21,663 nucleotides of DNA from Caldilineaceae bacterium (GCA_026645575.1 JAPKMW010000144.1:1-21663), one strand, 5' to 3'; numbered from the stretch's first letter, positions 7,089-15,039 are shown. The notes: generated by a model not told the origin, from the sequence alone. A program made the numbers and translations.

Positions 7089-7278
7089 GACAGGAAGACA
7101 AGAAGCCTACATGACAAGCGCCTTATCTTAGTCGTCGTCCAGCAGTAACTTGTCGATTTGTCACCCAGAAAGGGTCTTTATGTGGGGTAGACAGCAGACC
7201 CTTTCCGGGTGACAATCGTGAATTTATCCGTGGACGATTACTTAGCATGTATACTTGCTCTCTTCTTGTCTCCCTGTC
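7089..7278. repeat. Outer inverted repeat of octad words (GACAGGAA/GACAAGAA)
   Basis: Left arm 7089-7105 and right arm 7262-7278 match at 16 of 17 positions. The arm repeats an eight-base word (GACAGGAA, GACAAGAA). It encloses a second, unrelated inverted repeat at 7158-7215, so most of the gap between the ATPase and methyltransferase genes could fold into one long interrupted stem. Confidence 0.75.
7158..7215. repeat. Inner 20-bp inverted repeat
   Basis: Arms 7158-7177 and 7196-7215 match at 19 of 20 positions, with an 18-base loop. Each arm pairs a GTCACCC word with an AAAGGGTCT word. It is nested inside the 7089-7278 repeat, downstream of the ATPase stop codon (7298) on the minus strand. 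Confidence 0.85.
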
Positions 7279-7297
7279 TTCCTATCGCTTTGTCTTT

Positions 7298-8506
7298 TTA
7301 CGCCGCTTGCGCCTGCCCAGGGGGGAAGCGCACTTGTAAAATGCCATCGGCAAAGATGGCGCCGCCGGCGTTGCGTTGGGCCAGAACGGCGGGCAGCAAC
7401 AGTTCGCGCTTGAAGTTGCCGATGCTGATAAAGAGTTCGTCGCCCCGCTTGGTCAATTTCACTTTGTTTAGTTCCACATGGGGTAAGGGCAATTTTAACA
7501 CATAATCATTGCCTTCTTCCAGAATCTGTTGGGTCTGACCGACAAAAAAGATTTGGCCGGGGTCATGTTCAGGGAAGAGCGCCGACGCCAACATTTGTAA
7601 TTTTTCAACGCCCACCATTTCGCGATCAAACCAGGCCGAGCGCAAAATGGGCAGCGGGTGAAACTCCCGTTCAATGTCGGCCAGATAGCGCGTCTGGATC
7701 TCTTGCAGATGGCGCAGATAGGGATCATCGCTGGGCTGCACCAGTTGGGTGTTGCCGATGCCATCGCTGACGATGCCAGGCAGAATGCGATTGACCACCA
7801 CCGCATCCACCGGGTAACCATAGAGCGAGAGGTAGGTGACGGCGCGCGCGCCCTCCTTGATCACCATCTTCTCTGGATTCAAAACAACACGATAACTGGT
7901 GGTTGTCGGGTCGAGCAGCACTTTCTGCAACTCTTTGACGCCGACCACCAGATTGTTCAGGCCGGAAAAGACATCTTTGTCGGGGAGGAAGCGGCGCAAC
8001 AACCCACCGGCCATGCGCAAGGTCGCATCACCCCAGCCGGAGAGTCGCCCCACATACCATTGGAAACTTTCCGGCATGGTCAGTAGGCGCATGGTTTCAC
8101 CGGTTGGTGCAGCGTCTACAATAACGCGATCAAAGTTTCCTTCGCGCGCTTGTTTGTGAATATGAAGCAGGCTAACCACTTCTTCCATGCCGGGGATAAT
8201 CGCCATCTCTTCGGCAATTGGCTTGCTCATGCCCTGGCGTTGGAGCAAGGAGCCGACATAATCCTGCATTTCGCCCCAGTGCTGGCGAATTTCCTCCAGT
8301 ACATTAATCTCCTGGGCATAGAGTTTTGGCGCAATTTCCACCGGTTCACTGGTTAAGGTCACATCCAGACTGTCAGCCAAGCTGTGGGCAATATCCGTGC
8401 TGACCACCAATGTGCGGTAGCCCAACTGCGCACTGCGCACGGCAGAAGCAGCAGAAATGGTGGTCTTGCCCACGCCGCCCTTACCTAAATATAAAACAAT
8501 TCGCAC
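7298..8506 (-). CDS. ArsA/Get3-family ATPase with C-terminal HSP20-like domain
   Basis: 402 residues. Deviant Walker [10 protein letters not shown] (8-16) with the signature lysine K9, switch [11 protein letters not shown] (38-47) and switch [14 protein letters not shown] (131-142) place it in the ArsA/Get3 group of SIMIBI ATPases. The last ~65 residues (about 332-397) read as a beta-rich HSP20/alpha-crystallin-like ArsA tail domain. The protein contains no cysteine at all, so it lacks both the arsenite-binding cysteines of ArsA pumps and the zinc-binding CxxC of Get3. An arsenic pump role is therefore unlikely, and a client- or membrane-protein-handling role is inference. The GTG start at 8506 has GAGGTGA five bases upstream. 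No arsB or arsR is adjacent. Confidence 0.9.
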   Translation of the reverse strand: MRIVLYLGKGGVGKTTISAASAVRSAQLGYRTLVVSTDIAHSLADSLDVTLTSEPVEIAPKLYAQEINVLEEIRQHWGEMQDYVGSLLQRQGMSKPIAEEMAIIPGMEEVVSLLHIHKQAREGNFDRVIVDAAPTGETMRLLTMPESFQWYVGRLSGWGDATLRMAGGLLRRFLPDKDVFSGLNNLVVGVKELQKVLLDPTTTSYRVVLNPEKMVIKEGARAVTYLSLYGYPVDAVVVNRILPGIVSDGIGNTQLVQPSDDPYLRHLQEIQTRYLADIEREFHPLPILRSAWFDREMVGVEKLQMLASALFPEHDPGQIFFVGQTQQILEEGNDYVLKLPLPHVELNKVKLTKRGDELFISIGNFKRELLLPAVLAQRNAGGAIFADGILQVRFPPGQAQAA

Positions 8507-8530
8507 AACTCACCTCATCGTGTACTAGAA

Positions 8531-8640
8531 GGTAAACAGGGAAACAGGGAAACAGGTAGACAGGGAATAGGATGTATCTACCAGTCTACCAGTCTACCTG
8601 TCTACCTGTTTACCTGTCTACCTGTTTACCTGTTTACCTA
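8531..8640. repeat. Octanucleotide-repeat hairpin (GGTARACA / TACCTGTY words)
   Basis: Left 8531-8564 is a run of GGTAAACA/GGGAAACA/GGTAGACA words. Right 8578-8638 is seven to eight copies of the complementary TACCTGTY/TACCAGTC word in strict eight-base register. The two sides pair extensively. It fills the gap between the stop of the gene at 8649 and the ATPase gene start at 8506. Confidence 0.88.
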
Positions 8641-8648
8641 ACTTCTGC

Positions 8649-9329
8649 TTATGAAGCAGTTCGTTTTGTGCGCCAGAACAGGCGTAGACAGATCGCGCCC
8701 AAGAGCAGCAGCGCACCGACTATCCAGTAGGCAGCCATGCGGCTGAGGCCAAACCAGCCGCGGATCAACCACCAGAAGAGCGGCAGTTGCAACCAGTAGC
8801 TTCCCTGCCAGGGCCATTGCGTGCCAGTTTGCAATACATATTTGCCCATATGGTTGTGGGGACTCCAGACCAGGATATAGCAGTGGCCGCCGACCAGCGT
8901 GCGCGTGTCGATCAATGGCCCCGGATAGTACCGCACTCGTGTCAACATATCCTTGACTGGGGTGAGCAACTCGCTAGGGGGTGGCGCGACAACGGCGCTA
9001 TAACCAGCCGGCAGATCCAGTGGCAATTTTTGTAGATCGGCGCTATAGGGTAAACTTTGGGCAACGACAGCAAAGGCCGGCACCACAGAGCCGCCTAAGG
9101 GCAGTACGGGGACAAACATCTGTACCCGCAACCGCTCGCCAGCGCGACATTCGGCGCGGTAAACATGAATCTGGCCTGGTTGAGACAGGCGATTGAAGAC
9201 CAACTGTTTGCGCCGTACATTGGCCAGCGCCAAACTAGTGGATAACGTACTGCCGGGAGTTTTGGGGAAAACCGGTAAGCTGCCGGCAAGATCCGTGCCG
9301 GTCTGCCACCGTCGATTTAATGCGTTCAA
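8649..9329 (-). CDS. Hypothetical protein with a beta-rich domain and C-terminal membrane segments
   Basis: 226 residues, not recognised by name. Residues ~45-130 look beta-rich (QIHVYRAECRAGERLRVQMF, then VPVLPLGG and FAVVAQSL), like PPC-type extracytoplasmic sandwich domains. The C-terminal ~65 residues hold a Trp-rich hydrophobic stretch (WLQLPLFWWLIRGWFGL) and a clear membrane helix (AAYWIVGALLLLGAICLRLF) ending in a basic tail, RTKR. No signal peptide is visible although the domain looks exported. An in-frame TAA lies three codons before the TTG start used here, so the N-terminus may be truncated or wrongly placed. It is first in the minus-strand series and diverges from the glycosyltransferase gene. 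Confidence 0.6.
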   Translation of the reverse strand: MNALNRRWQTGTDLAGSLPVFPKTPGSTLSTSLALANVRRKQLVFNRLSQPGQIHVYRAECRAGERLRVQMFVPVLPLGGSVVPAFAVVAQSLPYSADLQKLPLDLPAGYSAVVAPPPSELLTPVKDMLTRVRYYPGPLIDTRTLVGGHCYILVWSPHNHMGKYVLQTGTQWPWQGSYWLQLPLFWWLIRGWFGLSRMAAYWIVGALLLLGAICLRLFWRTKRTAS

Positions 9330-9414
9330 AGCGTTTTTATTGCCTTATGTTCAAAAAACGATAACAATCGCTCACCAGTCTAGCATTGCCTGTCCTTCGC
9401 GTCAATTCAGACGC

Positions 9415-9448
9415 ACCTTTATCTGTACGCATATTTGTACGCAAAGGT
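9415..9448. promoter_or_regulatory. Operator-like repeat: two TGTACGCA boxes inside an ACCTTT/AAAGGT palindrome
   Basis: TGTACGCA occurs at 9424-9431 and 9436-9443, spaced by 12 bases, slightly over one helical turn. The pair is framed by ACCTTT (9415-9420) and AAAGGT (9443-9448). The arrangement suits a dimeric DNA-binding regulator between divergent genes, but no regulator gene is adjacent. Confidence 0.35.
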
Positions 9449-9485
9449 ATGGAAAACGTTTCTACACAGCAGCTACCAGGCATCT

Positions 9486-9562
9486 GCCCGCTCATACCAG
9501 TCCATGACCGGCGCTCCAGACGCCGGTCACCGGTTGCCTTTTAGGCATGGCTACGAGCGGGC
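9486..9562. other. Possible structured RNA or multi-branched hairpin element
   Basis: Outer stem GCCCGCTC (9486-9493) with GAGCGGGC (9555-9562); second stem CCATG (9502-9506) with CATGG (9546-9550); inner hairpin ACCGGCG (9507-9513) with CGCCGGT (9521-9527); small hairpin TGCC/GGCA (9536-9547 region). The nested stems imply a branched fold. It matches no riboswitch class I know and lacks a terminator T-run. Confidence 0.4.
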
Positions 9563-9687
9563 TTAGTAGTTGATACACACAAAAATATGCAAAAAGCACG
9601 TTTGATTCAATTACATTTTGTTTACAGAATTATTTTAACTCGATCATTTGTTTGACCAATGTATATAGTTTCGAGTAGGATATAGGT

Positions 9688-10653
9688 ATGAATACCCAGC
9701 GTAATCGCCCAACCTTTTCATTGGTTGTTCCTGTCTGGAATGAAGAAAAGATCATTCCAGAACTGTATCGGCGCGTCGTCAGTGTGATGGATAGCACTGG
9801 CGAACCGTGGGAGTTGATCTGTGTCAATGACGGCAGCCGCGACCGCTCCCTTCAACTCCTAACTGAGTTACACGAACGGGACCCACGGATTAAGGTGATT
9901 GACTTTAGTCGTAATTTTGGGCATCAAATTGCCATCACCGCCGGCGCCGATTTTGCCGAGGGTGATGCAGTGATTGTCATGGATTCAGATCTACAAGACC
10001 CGCCGGAAACCATTACTCGGCTGATCGAACAGTGGCGCGCCGGGTATGAAGTGGTTTATGCTCGCCGTACCCACCGGGAAGGGGAAACTTGGTTTAAGCT
10101 AACGACGGCCAAACTCTTCTACCGTTTGCTTAAGCGCATTACCGATGTCGAAATTCCACTGGATACAGGTGATTTCCGCTTGATGGATCGTCGCGTGGTT
10201 CTGGCGATGCGTCAACTGCGTGAACAGCATCGCTTTATGCGTGGTCTAAGCAGTTGGGTTGGCTTTAAGCAGATCGGCGTTGAGTACGAACGGGCCGAAC
10301 GCTTTGCCGGTGAAACCAAGTATCCCTTACGCAAAATGGTGCGCCTGGCCAATACAGCTATCACCAACTTTAGTTATCTACCATTGCAACTTGCCACCTA
10401 CCTGGGCTTTGCCCTGGCCGGCTTGAGCTTGCTTGGCATGGTGCTGGCCGTGGTTTTGCGCCTCTCCGGCAGCAGCTTCTTTCTTGGGCAGGCGACCACA
10501 TTAGTCAGCGTACTCTTGCTAGGGGGCATCCAACTGATTGTTCTTGGCATCATCGGTGAGTATTTGGGACGCATCTACGATGAAGTGAAAGGGCGTCCGC
10601 TCTACATTGTTTCACGCGCCTACGGTTTTGTCGAACGCCAACCCACCACATAG
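9688..10653 (+). CDS. GT2 family glycosyltransferase, undecaprenyl/dolichyl-phosphate glycosyltransferase type (GtrB/DPM1-like)
   Basis: 321 residues. The N-terminal GT-A domain starts [18 protein letters not shown] (about 10-27), with [10 protein letters not shown] around D48, [19 protein letters not shown] and the metal-binding DSD in [13 protein letters not shown] (99-101). Later come [11 protein letters not shown] and [14 protein letters not shown]. Two C-terminal membrane helices (about 233-258 and 267-293) and the tail [19 protein letters not shown] are typical of enzymes that move a sugar from a nucleotide donor onto a polyprenyl phosphate at the cytoplasmic membrane face. The ATG at 9688 is preceded by AGGATATAGGT. 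The sugar and the downstream glycan are unknown. The next plus-strand gene, a methyltransferase, begins 137 bases later. Confidence 0.93.
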   Translation: MNTQRNRPTFSLVVPVWNEEKIIPELYRRVVSVMDSTGEPWELICVNDGSRDRSLQLLTELHERDPRIKVIDFSRNFGHQIAITAGADFAEGDAVIVMDSDLQDPPETITRLIEQWRAGYEVVYARRTHREGETWFKLTTAKLFYRLLKRITDVEIPLDTGDFRLMDRRVVLAMRQLREQHRFMRGLSSWVGFKQIGVEYERAERFAGETKYPLRKMVRLANTAITNFSYLPLQLATYLGFALAGLSLLGMVLAVVLRLSGSSFFLGQATTLVSVLLLGGIQLIVLGIIGEYLGRIYDEVKGRPLYIVSRAYGFVERQPTT

Positions 10654-10790
10654 CCTTTACCCACCAGCCGGCGACAATTTATATTCATGCAGCACAGAAA
10701 GTACCCTATTCCCCCTGAAGAAAGTGTTACTTTCCGGCGCTTGTGGGTATACCATTCCCTGCCTTTGCAGGCACGAGGTTAGCAATTATT

Positions 10791-11618
10791 ATGCAAGAGG
10801 CCCCTCCTCGACTTTCAGTAGAAGAGATTTACAGCGATAGCGCGCTCGGCGATGGCGCCATTGATGTGATTCTGGCGCAAAGTCTACAGCCGCGTCCAGC
10901 GACGATGCTCTACACCAAGATGGGTGAACTTGGGCTAAAGGCCGAAAATACCTTGCTGGATATTGGCTGCCGCGATGCCCGTCACACTTGTGAACTAGTG
11001 ACACGCTTCGGCGCGACGGCGTTTGGCATTGACCCGGTGGATGATCATGTGCGAAAGGCGCAACAACTGATTGCCGAACGGAATTTGGGCAGCCGGGTTA
11101 CGGTGACAAAGGGGAGTATTGAAGCGATTCCCAGTCAGCCCAAACAATTTGATTATGTCTGGTGTCGCGATGTGTTGAGCCATGTACCGGATCTGCGTCT
11201 TGGCCTGCGCGAGGCTTGTCGCGTTTTGCGACCAGGCGGGTGGATGTTGGTTTACCAGACCTTTGCCACCGACCTGTTGGAACCGCCGGAAGCGGTGCGT
11301 CTCTATCCGCCACTAGCCGTGGTGCCGGCGAACATGTCCTATGCCTACTTTGAAGAGGTAAGTCGCCGTGCTGGTTTTCAAGTGGTCGAAAAAGATGTGA
11401 TCGGCAGCGAATGGCGCGAAGCCTGGGAAGAGAATGGCACCCATACAACGTCTACTCAATTGCTCACCCTAGCACGCTTACGTCGCAAACGAGAACTGTA
11501 CATCGCGGCCTTGGGACGCACGGACTATGAAGTAGAGCTTGCCAATTGCTACTGGGGCGTTTACCAGATGTTGGGCAAGTTGTGTCCGATTTGCTATATT
11601 CTTCGTAAGTTAACTTAA
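10791..11618 (+). CDS. Class I SAM-dependent methyltransferase with altered motif I
   Basis: 275 residues. Motif I reads LLDIGCRDARHTCELV (about 55-70): the Asp and first Gly are kept, but the next two glycines of the usual DxGCGxG loop are Arg and Ala. Strand 2 ends with the ribose-binding acid in TAFGIDPVDDHVRKA; FDYVWCRDVLSHVPD is motif II-like and ACRVLRPGGWMLVYQTF motif III. It is most like UbiE/Methyltransf_11 enzymes; the C-terminal ~80 residues (TQLLTLARLRRKRELYIAAL) are helical. The substrate is unknown. I use the ATG at 10791; a GTG at 10743 would add 16 residues. Neither has a close Shine-Dalgarno. It is possibly cotranscribed with the glycosyltransferase. Confidence 0.82.
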   Translation: MQEAPPRLSVEEIYSDSALGDGAIDVILAQSLQPRPATMLYTKMGELGLKAENTLLDIGCRDARHTCELVTRFGATAFGIDPVDDHVRKAQQLIAERNLGSRVTVTKGSIEAIPSQPKQFDYVWCRDVLSHVPDLRLGLREACRVLRPGGWMLVYQTFATDLLEPPEAVRLYPPLAVVPANMSYAYFEEVSRRAGFQVVEKDVIGSEWREAWEENGTHTTSTQLLTLARLRRKRELYIAALGRTDYEVELANCYWGVYQMLGKLCPICYILRKLT

Positions 11619-11631
11619 TAACTGCTTTGTT

Positions 11632-11686
11632 GTAGTTAAGATGTTAGTCTTTCACCTGTTCAGAGAAAGACTAACGTCTTAACTAC
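11632..11686. terminator. Bidirectional hairpin between convergent genes
   Basis: Arms 11632-11653 and 11665-11686 pair over 22 positions with a single T/C difference that still allows a G-U pair in one RNA orientation; the loop is 11 bases. It exactly fills the gap between the methyltransferase stop (11618) and the GH4 stop (11689). T-rich flanks are weak. Confidence 0.75.
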
Positions 11687-11688
11687 CG

Positions 11689-13083
11689 TTATGACCGTTG
11701 GCGCACGGAATCCAGCAGGATGTGCTTCTCCGGGTATCGATAGTGTGCGTTCATTTCCTCGTGACCGGCCATCGCCAGTAACTCTTCCAACACGCCTGCC
11801 GCCTGGTCATACGACCGGGTCTGCTGGCTTTCCAGCACATTCCAGAGCAGCATGGTGCGGTCGCCGGTCTTGAAGGCGAGCAGTTCGCGCTCCATGTCGA
11901 GCCATTCAGGCAGAATCTGCTCATACATGATCTTCTCCGGCAGCGGATCAACGCGAATGGGTTGGATGCCCTTTTGGTTGACCAACGCCGGCACCTCCAC
12001 CACCACATCATCAGGAACGCCGGGCAGCGCGCCATAGTTGGGGACGTTGACCTGGAAGTAGCCTTCGTTGTTATTCACCAGACCATCGATAATCGGCACC
12101 TGCTGTTCGCGTGTCTTCTGGCTACCGAAGACGGCCACGACACTCGCCTTGGGATCATTGGCGGCTTCGTGGATCTGCGCCATCTTCTTTTCCAGGTTAG
12201 CGACATAGAAAGGTCGCGCCAATTCCGTATCCGGCCCGCCCCACGGCTCGCCAAACCAATGCTTTTTGGTTTCCAGGTCGGTATGATACCACCAGCCGCC
12301 CCGCCGTGGGGTGTCGCCAATGGGCATGAGACCAAACATCTGGTATTGATGAATCGTCCCGCGTGACATTTGGATATCATGGGTGCGTTCCGCAACGTGG
12401 GTGCGCCAGTATTCTTCGCCCTTCTCTTGAATCCATTGGTCAAGCAGCGGGTAAATGTCCCGCCCTTGATAGTAGCACTGGGTTAACCAGATGTTATGAT
12501 TCAATCCCGGCGCTTCCCAGGTGAGATCCTTCATGTCGTTGATTTGCAAACCCAGCACACGGGCAATCTCATAGACGCCATAGTGACCGTGACAGAGGCC
12601 GCAGACCTTGATGTCGGTTTCGCGCGTCATCAACGTACAGCCCTCATAGACCGGGTTGCCGGACTGAATCAGCCAGGCGTCGGGGCAGGTCTCTTCCATT
12701 TCATGCGCGACATCGAGCATCAACTGGAGATTCTGGTGGGAGCCGAGGTTGACCCGACCGTAGTAGTAACCATATTTTGCCGTCAGGTCACGGATGTCCC
12801 GCTGGTGATAGTGACTGATAGCCGACGCTGTGTTGATGACAAAATCAGCATCGGTCAACGCTGTGCGCAGGTCAAGTGTATTGGCAATTTTCAAGTCAGA
12901 GCCAAGTTCGCTGCTATAGCGTTGGGCCAACTTGGTGATCATGTCCAGGCGACCGGCGTCAATGTCCATAAAGTGGACCATACTGCCGGCCAGGTTGGGG
13001 GTCAGACAAAGGTCTTTGACCAACCCCAGTGAAAAAGTGGCGCTGCCAGCGCCGACGACGGCGATTTTAATGGGTCTTGCCAT
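11689..13083 (-). CDS. Glycoside hydrolase family 4 (NAD- and metal-dependent glycosidase, alpha-galactosidase/alpha-glucuronidase type)
   Basis: 464 residues. The dinucleotide-binding start IKIAVVGAGSATFSLGLVKD (6-24 region), SGNPV (141-145), metal ligand C164 with H165 in GLCHGHYG, and GLNHNIWL (193-200) are the GH4 landmarks. GH4 enzymes open glycosidic bonds by transient oxidation at C3 using NAD, with a divalent metal. The residues after Cys-His vary with specificity; CHG-type members include alpha-glucuronidases as I recall, so a sugar acid is possible. The ATG at 13083 follows a near-perfect AGGAGG. It is last in the minus-strand sugar module, 17 bases after the Uma2 gene. Confidence 0.93.
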   Translation of the reverse strand: MARPIKIAVVGAGSATFSLGLVKDLCLTPNLAGSMVHFMDIDAGRLDMITKLAQRYSSELGSDLKIANTLDLRTALTDADFVINTASAISHYHQRDIRDLTAKYGYYYGRVNLGSHQNLQLMLDVAHEMEETCPDAWLIQSGNPVYEGCTLMTRETDIKVCGLCHGHYGVYEIARVLGLQINDMKDLTWEAPGLNHNIWLTQCYYQGRDIYPLLDQWIQEKGEEYWRTHVAERTHDIQMSRGTIHQYQMFGLMPIGDTPRRGGWWYHTDLETKKHWFGEPWGGPDTELARPFYVANLEKKMAQIHEAANDPKASVVAVFGSQKTREQQVPIIDGLVNNNEGYFQVNVPNYGALPGVPDDVVVEVPALVNQKGIQPIRVDPLPEKIMYEQILPEWLDMERELLAFKTGDRTMLLWNVLESQQTRSYDQAAGVLEELLAMAGHEEMNAHYRYPEKHILLDSVRQRS

Positions 13084-13100
13084 AAATTTCCTCCTATTGG

Positions 13101-13688
13101 TTACTGCTGGTTTAGCCAGTCTACTTGTTCATACAGATGGCGAACGGGGATTTCAAGGGTAATGCTTTGCAACTTGACTACCTCGACTAAGTCTGTCAAA
13201 ATTGTGTACTCCCAGTGCCCGATGTGCAAGCGATAATAATGTTCCACATAGACGCGCTCTTGATCGATCAGCAAATACTCCTGAAACGTGGGTAGAGAAC
13301 GGTAGTATTCAAACTTCTTGCCGCGGTCGTAGCTCTCTGTCGATTTGGAAAGCACCTCGACCAGAATGAGTGGATTTAAGACCACATCTTTGCGATTTTT
13401 CTCAAATTTTGGCGTGCCGCAGATGAGCATAGCGTCGGGGTAATGGTATAGATTATGCGCTTCAATCTTAAGTTTCATATTGCTCGTAAACGCAGTGCAA
13501 GAACCAGTGCGTGCGAATGCGTGCAGGGCTGCGTAAGCATTGCCACTGATCATATCATGATTAAACGAGCCACCAGCCATTGTGTAAATAACGCCATTGT
13601 AAAATTCACTCTTTTCGGTGGCTGTTTCTTCGCGCTCCAGGTACTCTTTGGCTGTGTACGTTTTTTCGCGCCTCACCGATAACGCCAT
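13101..13688 (-). CDS. Uma2-family (DUF820) putative PD-(D/E)xK endonuclease
   Basis: 195 residues, usual family length. The N-terminal YTAKEYLEREE and EFYNGVIYTMAGGSFNHDMI, then the nuclease-like core YPDAMLIC (D85), PLILVEVLSKSTESYDRGKK (E111, K124) and FEYYRSLPTFQEYLLID, match Uma2. The fold belongs to the restriction-enzyme-like PD-(D/E)xK superfamily. These genes occur in large numbers in cyanobacteria and Chloroflexota and their role is unproved. The ATG at 13688 follows GAGAGGTGA. It sits between DUF4432 and GH4 genes with only short gaps on both sides, so it is probably transcribed with them; a shared sugar role is not implied. Confidence 0.9.
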   Translation of the reverse strand: MALSVRREKTYTAKEYLEREETATEKSEFYNGVIYTMAGGSFNHDMISGNAYAALHAFARTGSCTAFTSNMKLKIEAHNLYHYPDAMLICGTPKFEKNRKDVVLNPLILVEVLSKSTESYDRGKKFEYYRSLPTFQEYLLIDQERVYVEHYYRLHIGHWEYTILTDLVEVVKLQSITLEIPVRHLYEQVDWLNQQ

Positions 13689-13726
13689 TGCTCACCTCTC
13701 ATTCATCAATAACGACGGCAACCCTA

Positions 13727-14818
13727 TTACCTGATAATGCTGTCGATCTTGGCCGCCATCTGTTGCGCTTCCTCCGCACTTAAGACGCCGGCTTCCAGTT
13801 GGCAGGCGAAACTTTCTCCCGGTTGCAAGGTGCGAATATTGCCTTTGGCCTTCTCAATCGTATAGCCTTCGGGATCAGCGGTGGAGGGCAGGACAATGCC
13901 CAGCGCATCCTGCTCGGTCATGCGGCAGATCCAGCGGATGCCTTTGTTGAGAACCACCGGTTGGTGACAGATGTAATCGGCGCTGCCATCGGGGTGGACT
14001 TGCATACTGTGCGCCCAACCACTTTCATCGGCCAGGTAGTCAATCGAGAAGACCACTTCCGGGTCAAAGGAGAGTTCCGGTGACAACGTGTGGTGCTTTT
14101 CGGGATGCTCTTCCAACTCCTTCAACCAGGCCACATAGCTCGGATCCGGCTTGACATGGGAAGGAATCGTCTTGCGCACGCGCACTGTTTCCGGCGTACA
14201 GCGGGCGCTGTAGACAAAGCGGCTGTTGTCCACCGGGCGGAAGTTAACATGGGCCATGTACAGATATTCCATCGGCAGATGCTTGCGGTTGGTCACGCTG
14301 ATGCTGATGACACAGCGCGCCTCGCCGGCATAGAGCTTGACCAAGGGCTGCACCACATGGTAATGGGTAAAGGCAACAGCATGGGTATACTCGCCGGTCA
14401 GGCCGATGTAGGCGCCACGCTCGTCTTCGCCCAGGACGACTGACGCTTTTTGATAAGGCGCATTCGGAATCTCGCCATGCAAGGGATGGTTGTCGCCCGG
14501 CCCTGGCACGCCCATCGAGGCCATGCCACAGTGGAGCAGAAAGCCGCCATAGGTGTCGAGATAGGTAGTGGTCGGGCGCGGTTGGTCGAACCAGGACTTC
14601 ATGGTGACATTGCGGCCATCAAAGATCGCCGACCAGATCTGCTGCCCCTGGAAGGGCAGGAAGACAAGATCGCTCCGCTCATTGCGCAATCGTAGCGCAT
14701 GGACGCCGCTGTCAAAGAGAAAGAGCGACGCCGTAAAGGGGCCGTGTTCGATTAACGGCTCTTCCCGGCTGGTAAACTGATGACGCTGAAGATGAATGGT
14801 TGTTTGCTGGTTGCTCAT
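13727..14818 (-). CDS. DUF4432 family protein, aldose-1-epimerase (galactose mutarotase)-like
   Basis: 363 residues, predicted all-beta. Visible landmarks are DTYGGFLLHCGMASMG (about 88-103), DNHPLHGEIPNAPYQKA (about 109-125), then ISISVTNRKHLPMEYLYMAHVNF and a C-terminal DALGIVLPSTADPEGY. This pattern fits DUF4432, a branch of the galactose-mutarotase superfamily found in carbohydrate operons; catalysis on a sugar anomer or keto sugar is inferred. The ATG at 14818 has a weak GAAAG upstream. A 221-base gap with an inverted repeat precedes it, so it may have its own promoter although it follows the oxidoreductase gene on the same strand. Confidence 0.82.
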   Translation of the reverse strand: MSNQQTTIHLQRHQFTSREEPLIEHGPFTASLFLFDSGVHALRLRNERSDLVFLPFQGQQIWSAIFDGRNVTMKSWFDQPRPTTTYLDTYGGFLLHCGMASMGVPGPGDNHPLHGEIPNAPYQKASVVLGEDERGAYIGLTGEYTHAVAFTHYHVVQPLVKLYAGEARCVISISVTNRKHLPMEYLYMAHVNFRPVDNSRFVYSARCTPETVRVRKTIPSHVKPDPSYVAWLKELEEHPEKHHTLSPELSFDPEVVFSIDYLADESGWAHSMQVHPDGSADYICHQPVVLNKGIRWICRMTEQDALGIVLPSTADPEGYTIEKAKGNIRTLQPGESFACQLEAGVLSAEEAQQMAAKIDSIIR

Positions 14819-14889
14819 ATTGGTTACTTTCTGCTGCTTTTGCTGATGGTGGGGACAACGGGTTCACGACGGGAACAGATTTATCGTTC

Positions 14890-14926
14890 TTGCAAAGAAG
14901 TAACCATGTTAGGTTTTTCTTTGCAA
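14890..14926. promoter_or_regulatory. Operator-like inverted repeat TTGCAAAGAA-N17-TTCTTTGCAA
   Basis: Perfect 10-base arms (14890-14899, 14917-14926), 72 to 108 bases upstream of the DUF4432 start on the minus strand. An overlapping pair TGGTTACTT (14821-14829) and AAGTAACCA (14898-14906) adds a second, wider inverted repeat. Upstream on the minus strand an extended -10 TGGTATACT lies at about 14997-15005. This suggests regulated initiation before DUF4432, but no regulator is seen. Confidence 0.35.
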
Positions 14927-15039
14927 CAAGGCGAAACTGCTTTATCCCTGAGGCCAATCCGTTGCTGTCCTGAATCCGTTACTCCGGTTGTTGTGTAGTA
15001 TACCACTACCTTCACCCCACCACCGCATTGTTCGTTGCC

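Larger units (their letters stand above)
9330..9687. other. 358-base divergent intergenic region
   Basis: It separates the minus-strand gene ending its 5' side at 9329 from the glycosyltransferase gene at 9688. I see no convincing coding frame. It holds an operator-like repeat (9415-9448) and a multi-stem foldable element (9486-9562); the last 120 bases are AT-rich and probably carry the glycosyltransferase promoter, but no box pair is good enough to call. Confidence 0.6.

Noticed and set aside
7298..8506. Arsenic-resistance pump ATPase
   Set aside because: No cysteines for arsenite and no arsB, arsR or arsD genes nearby.
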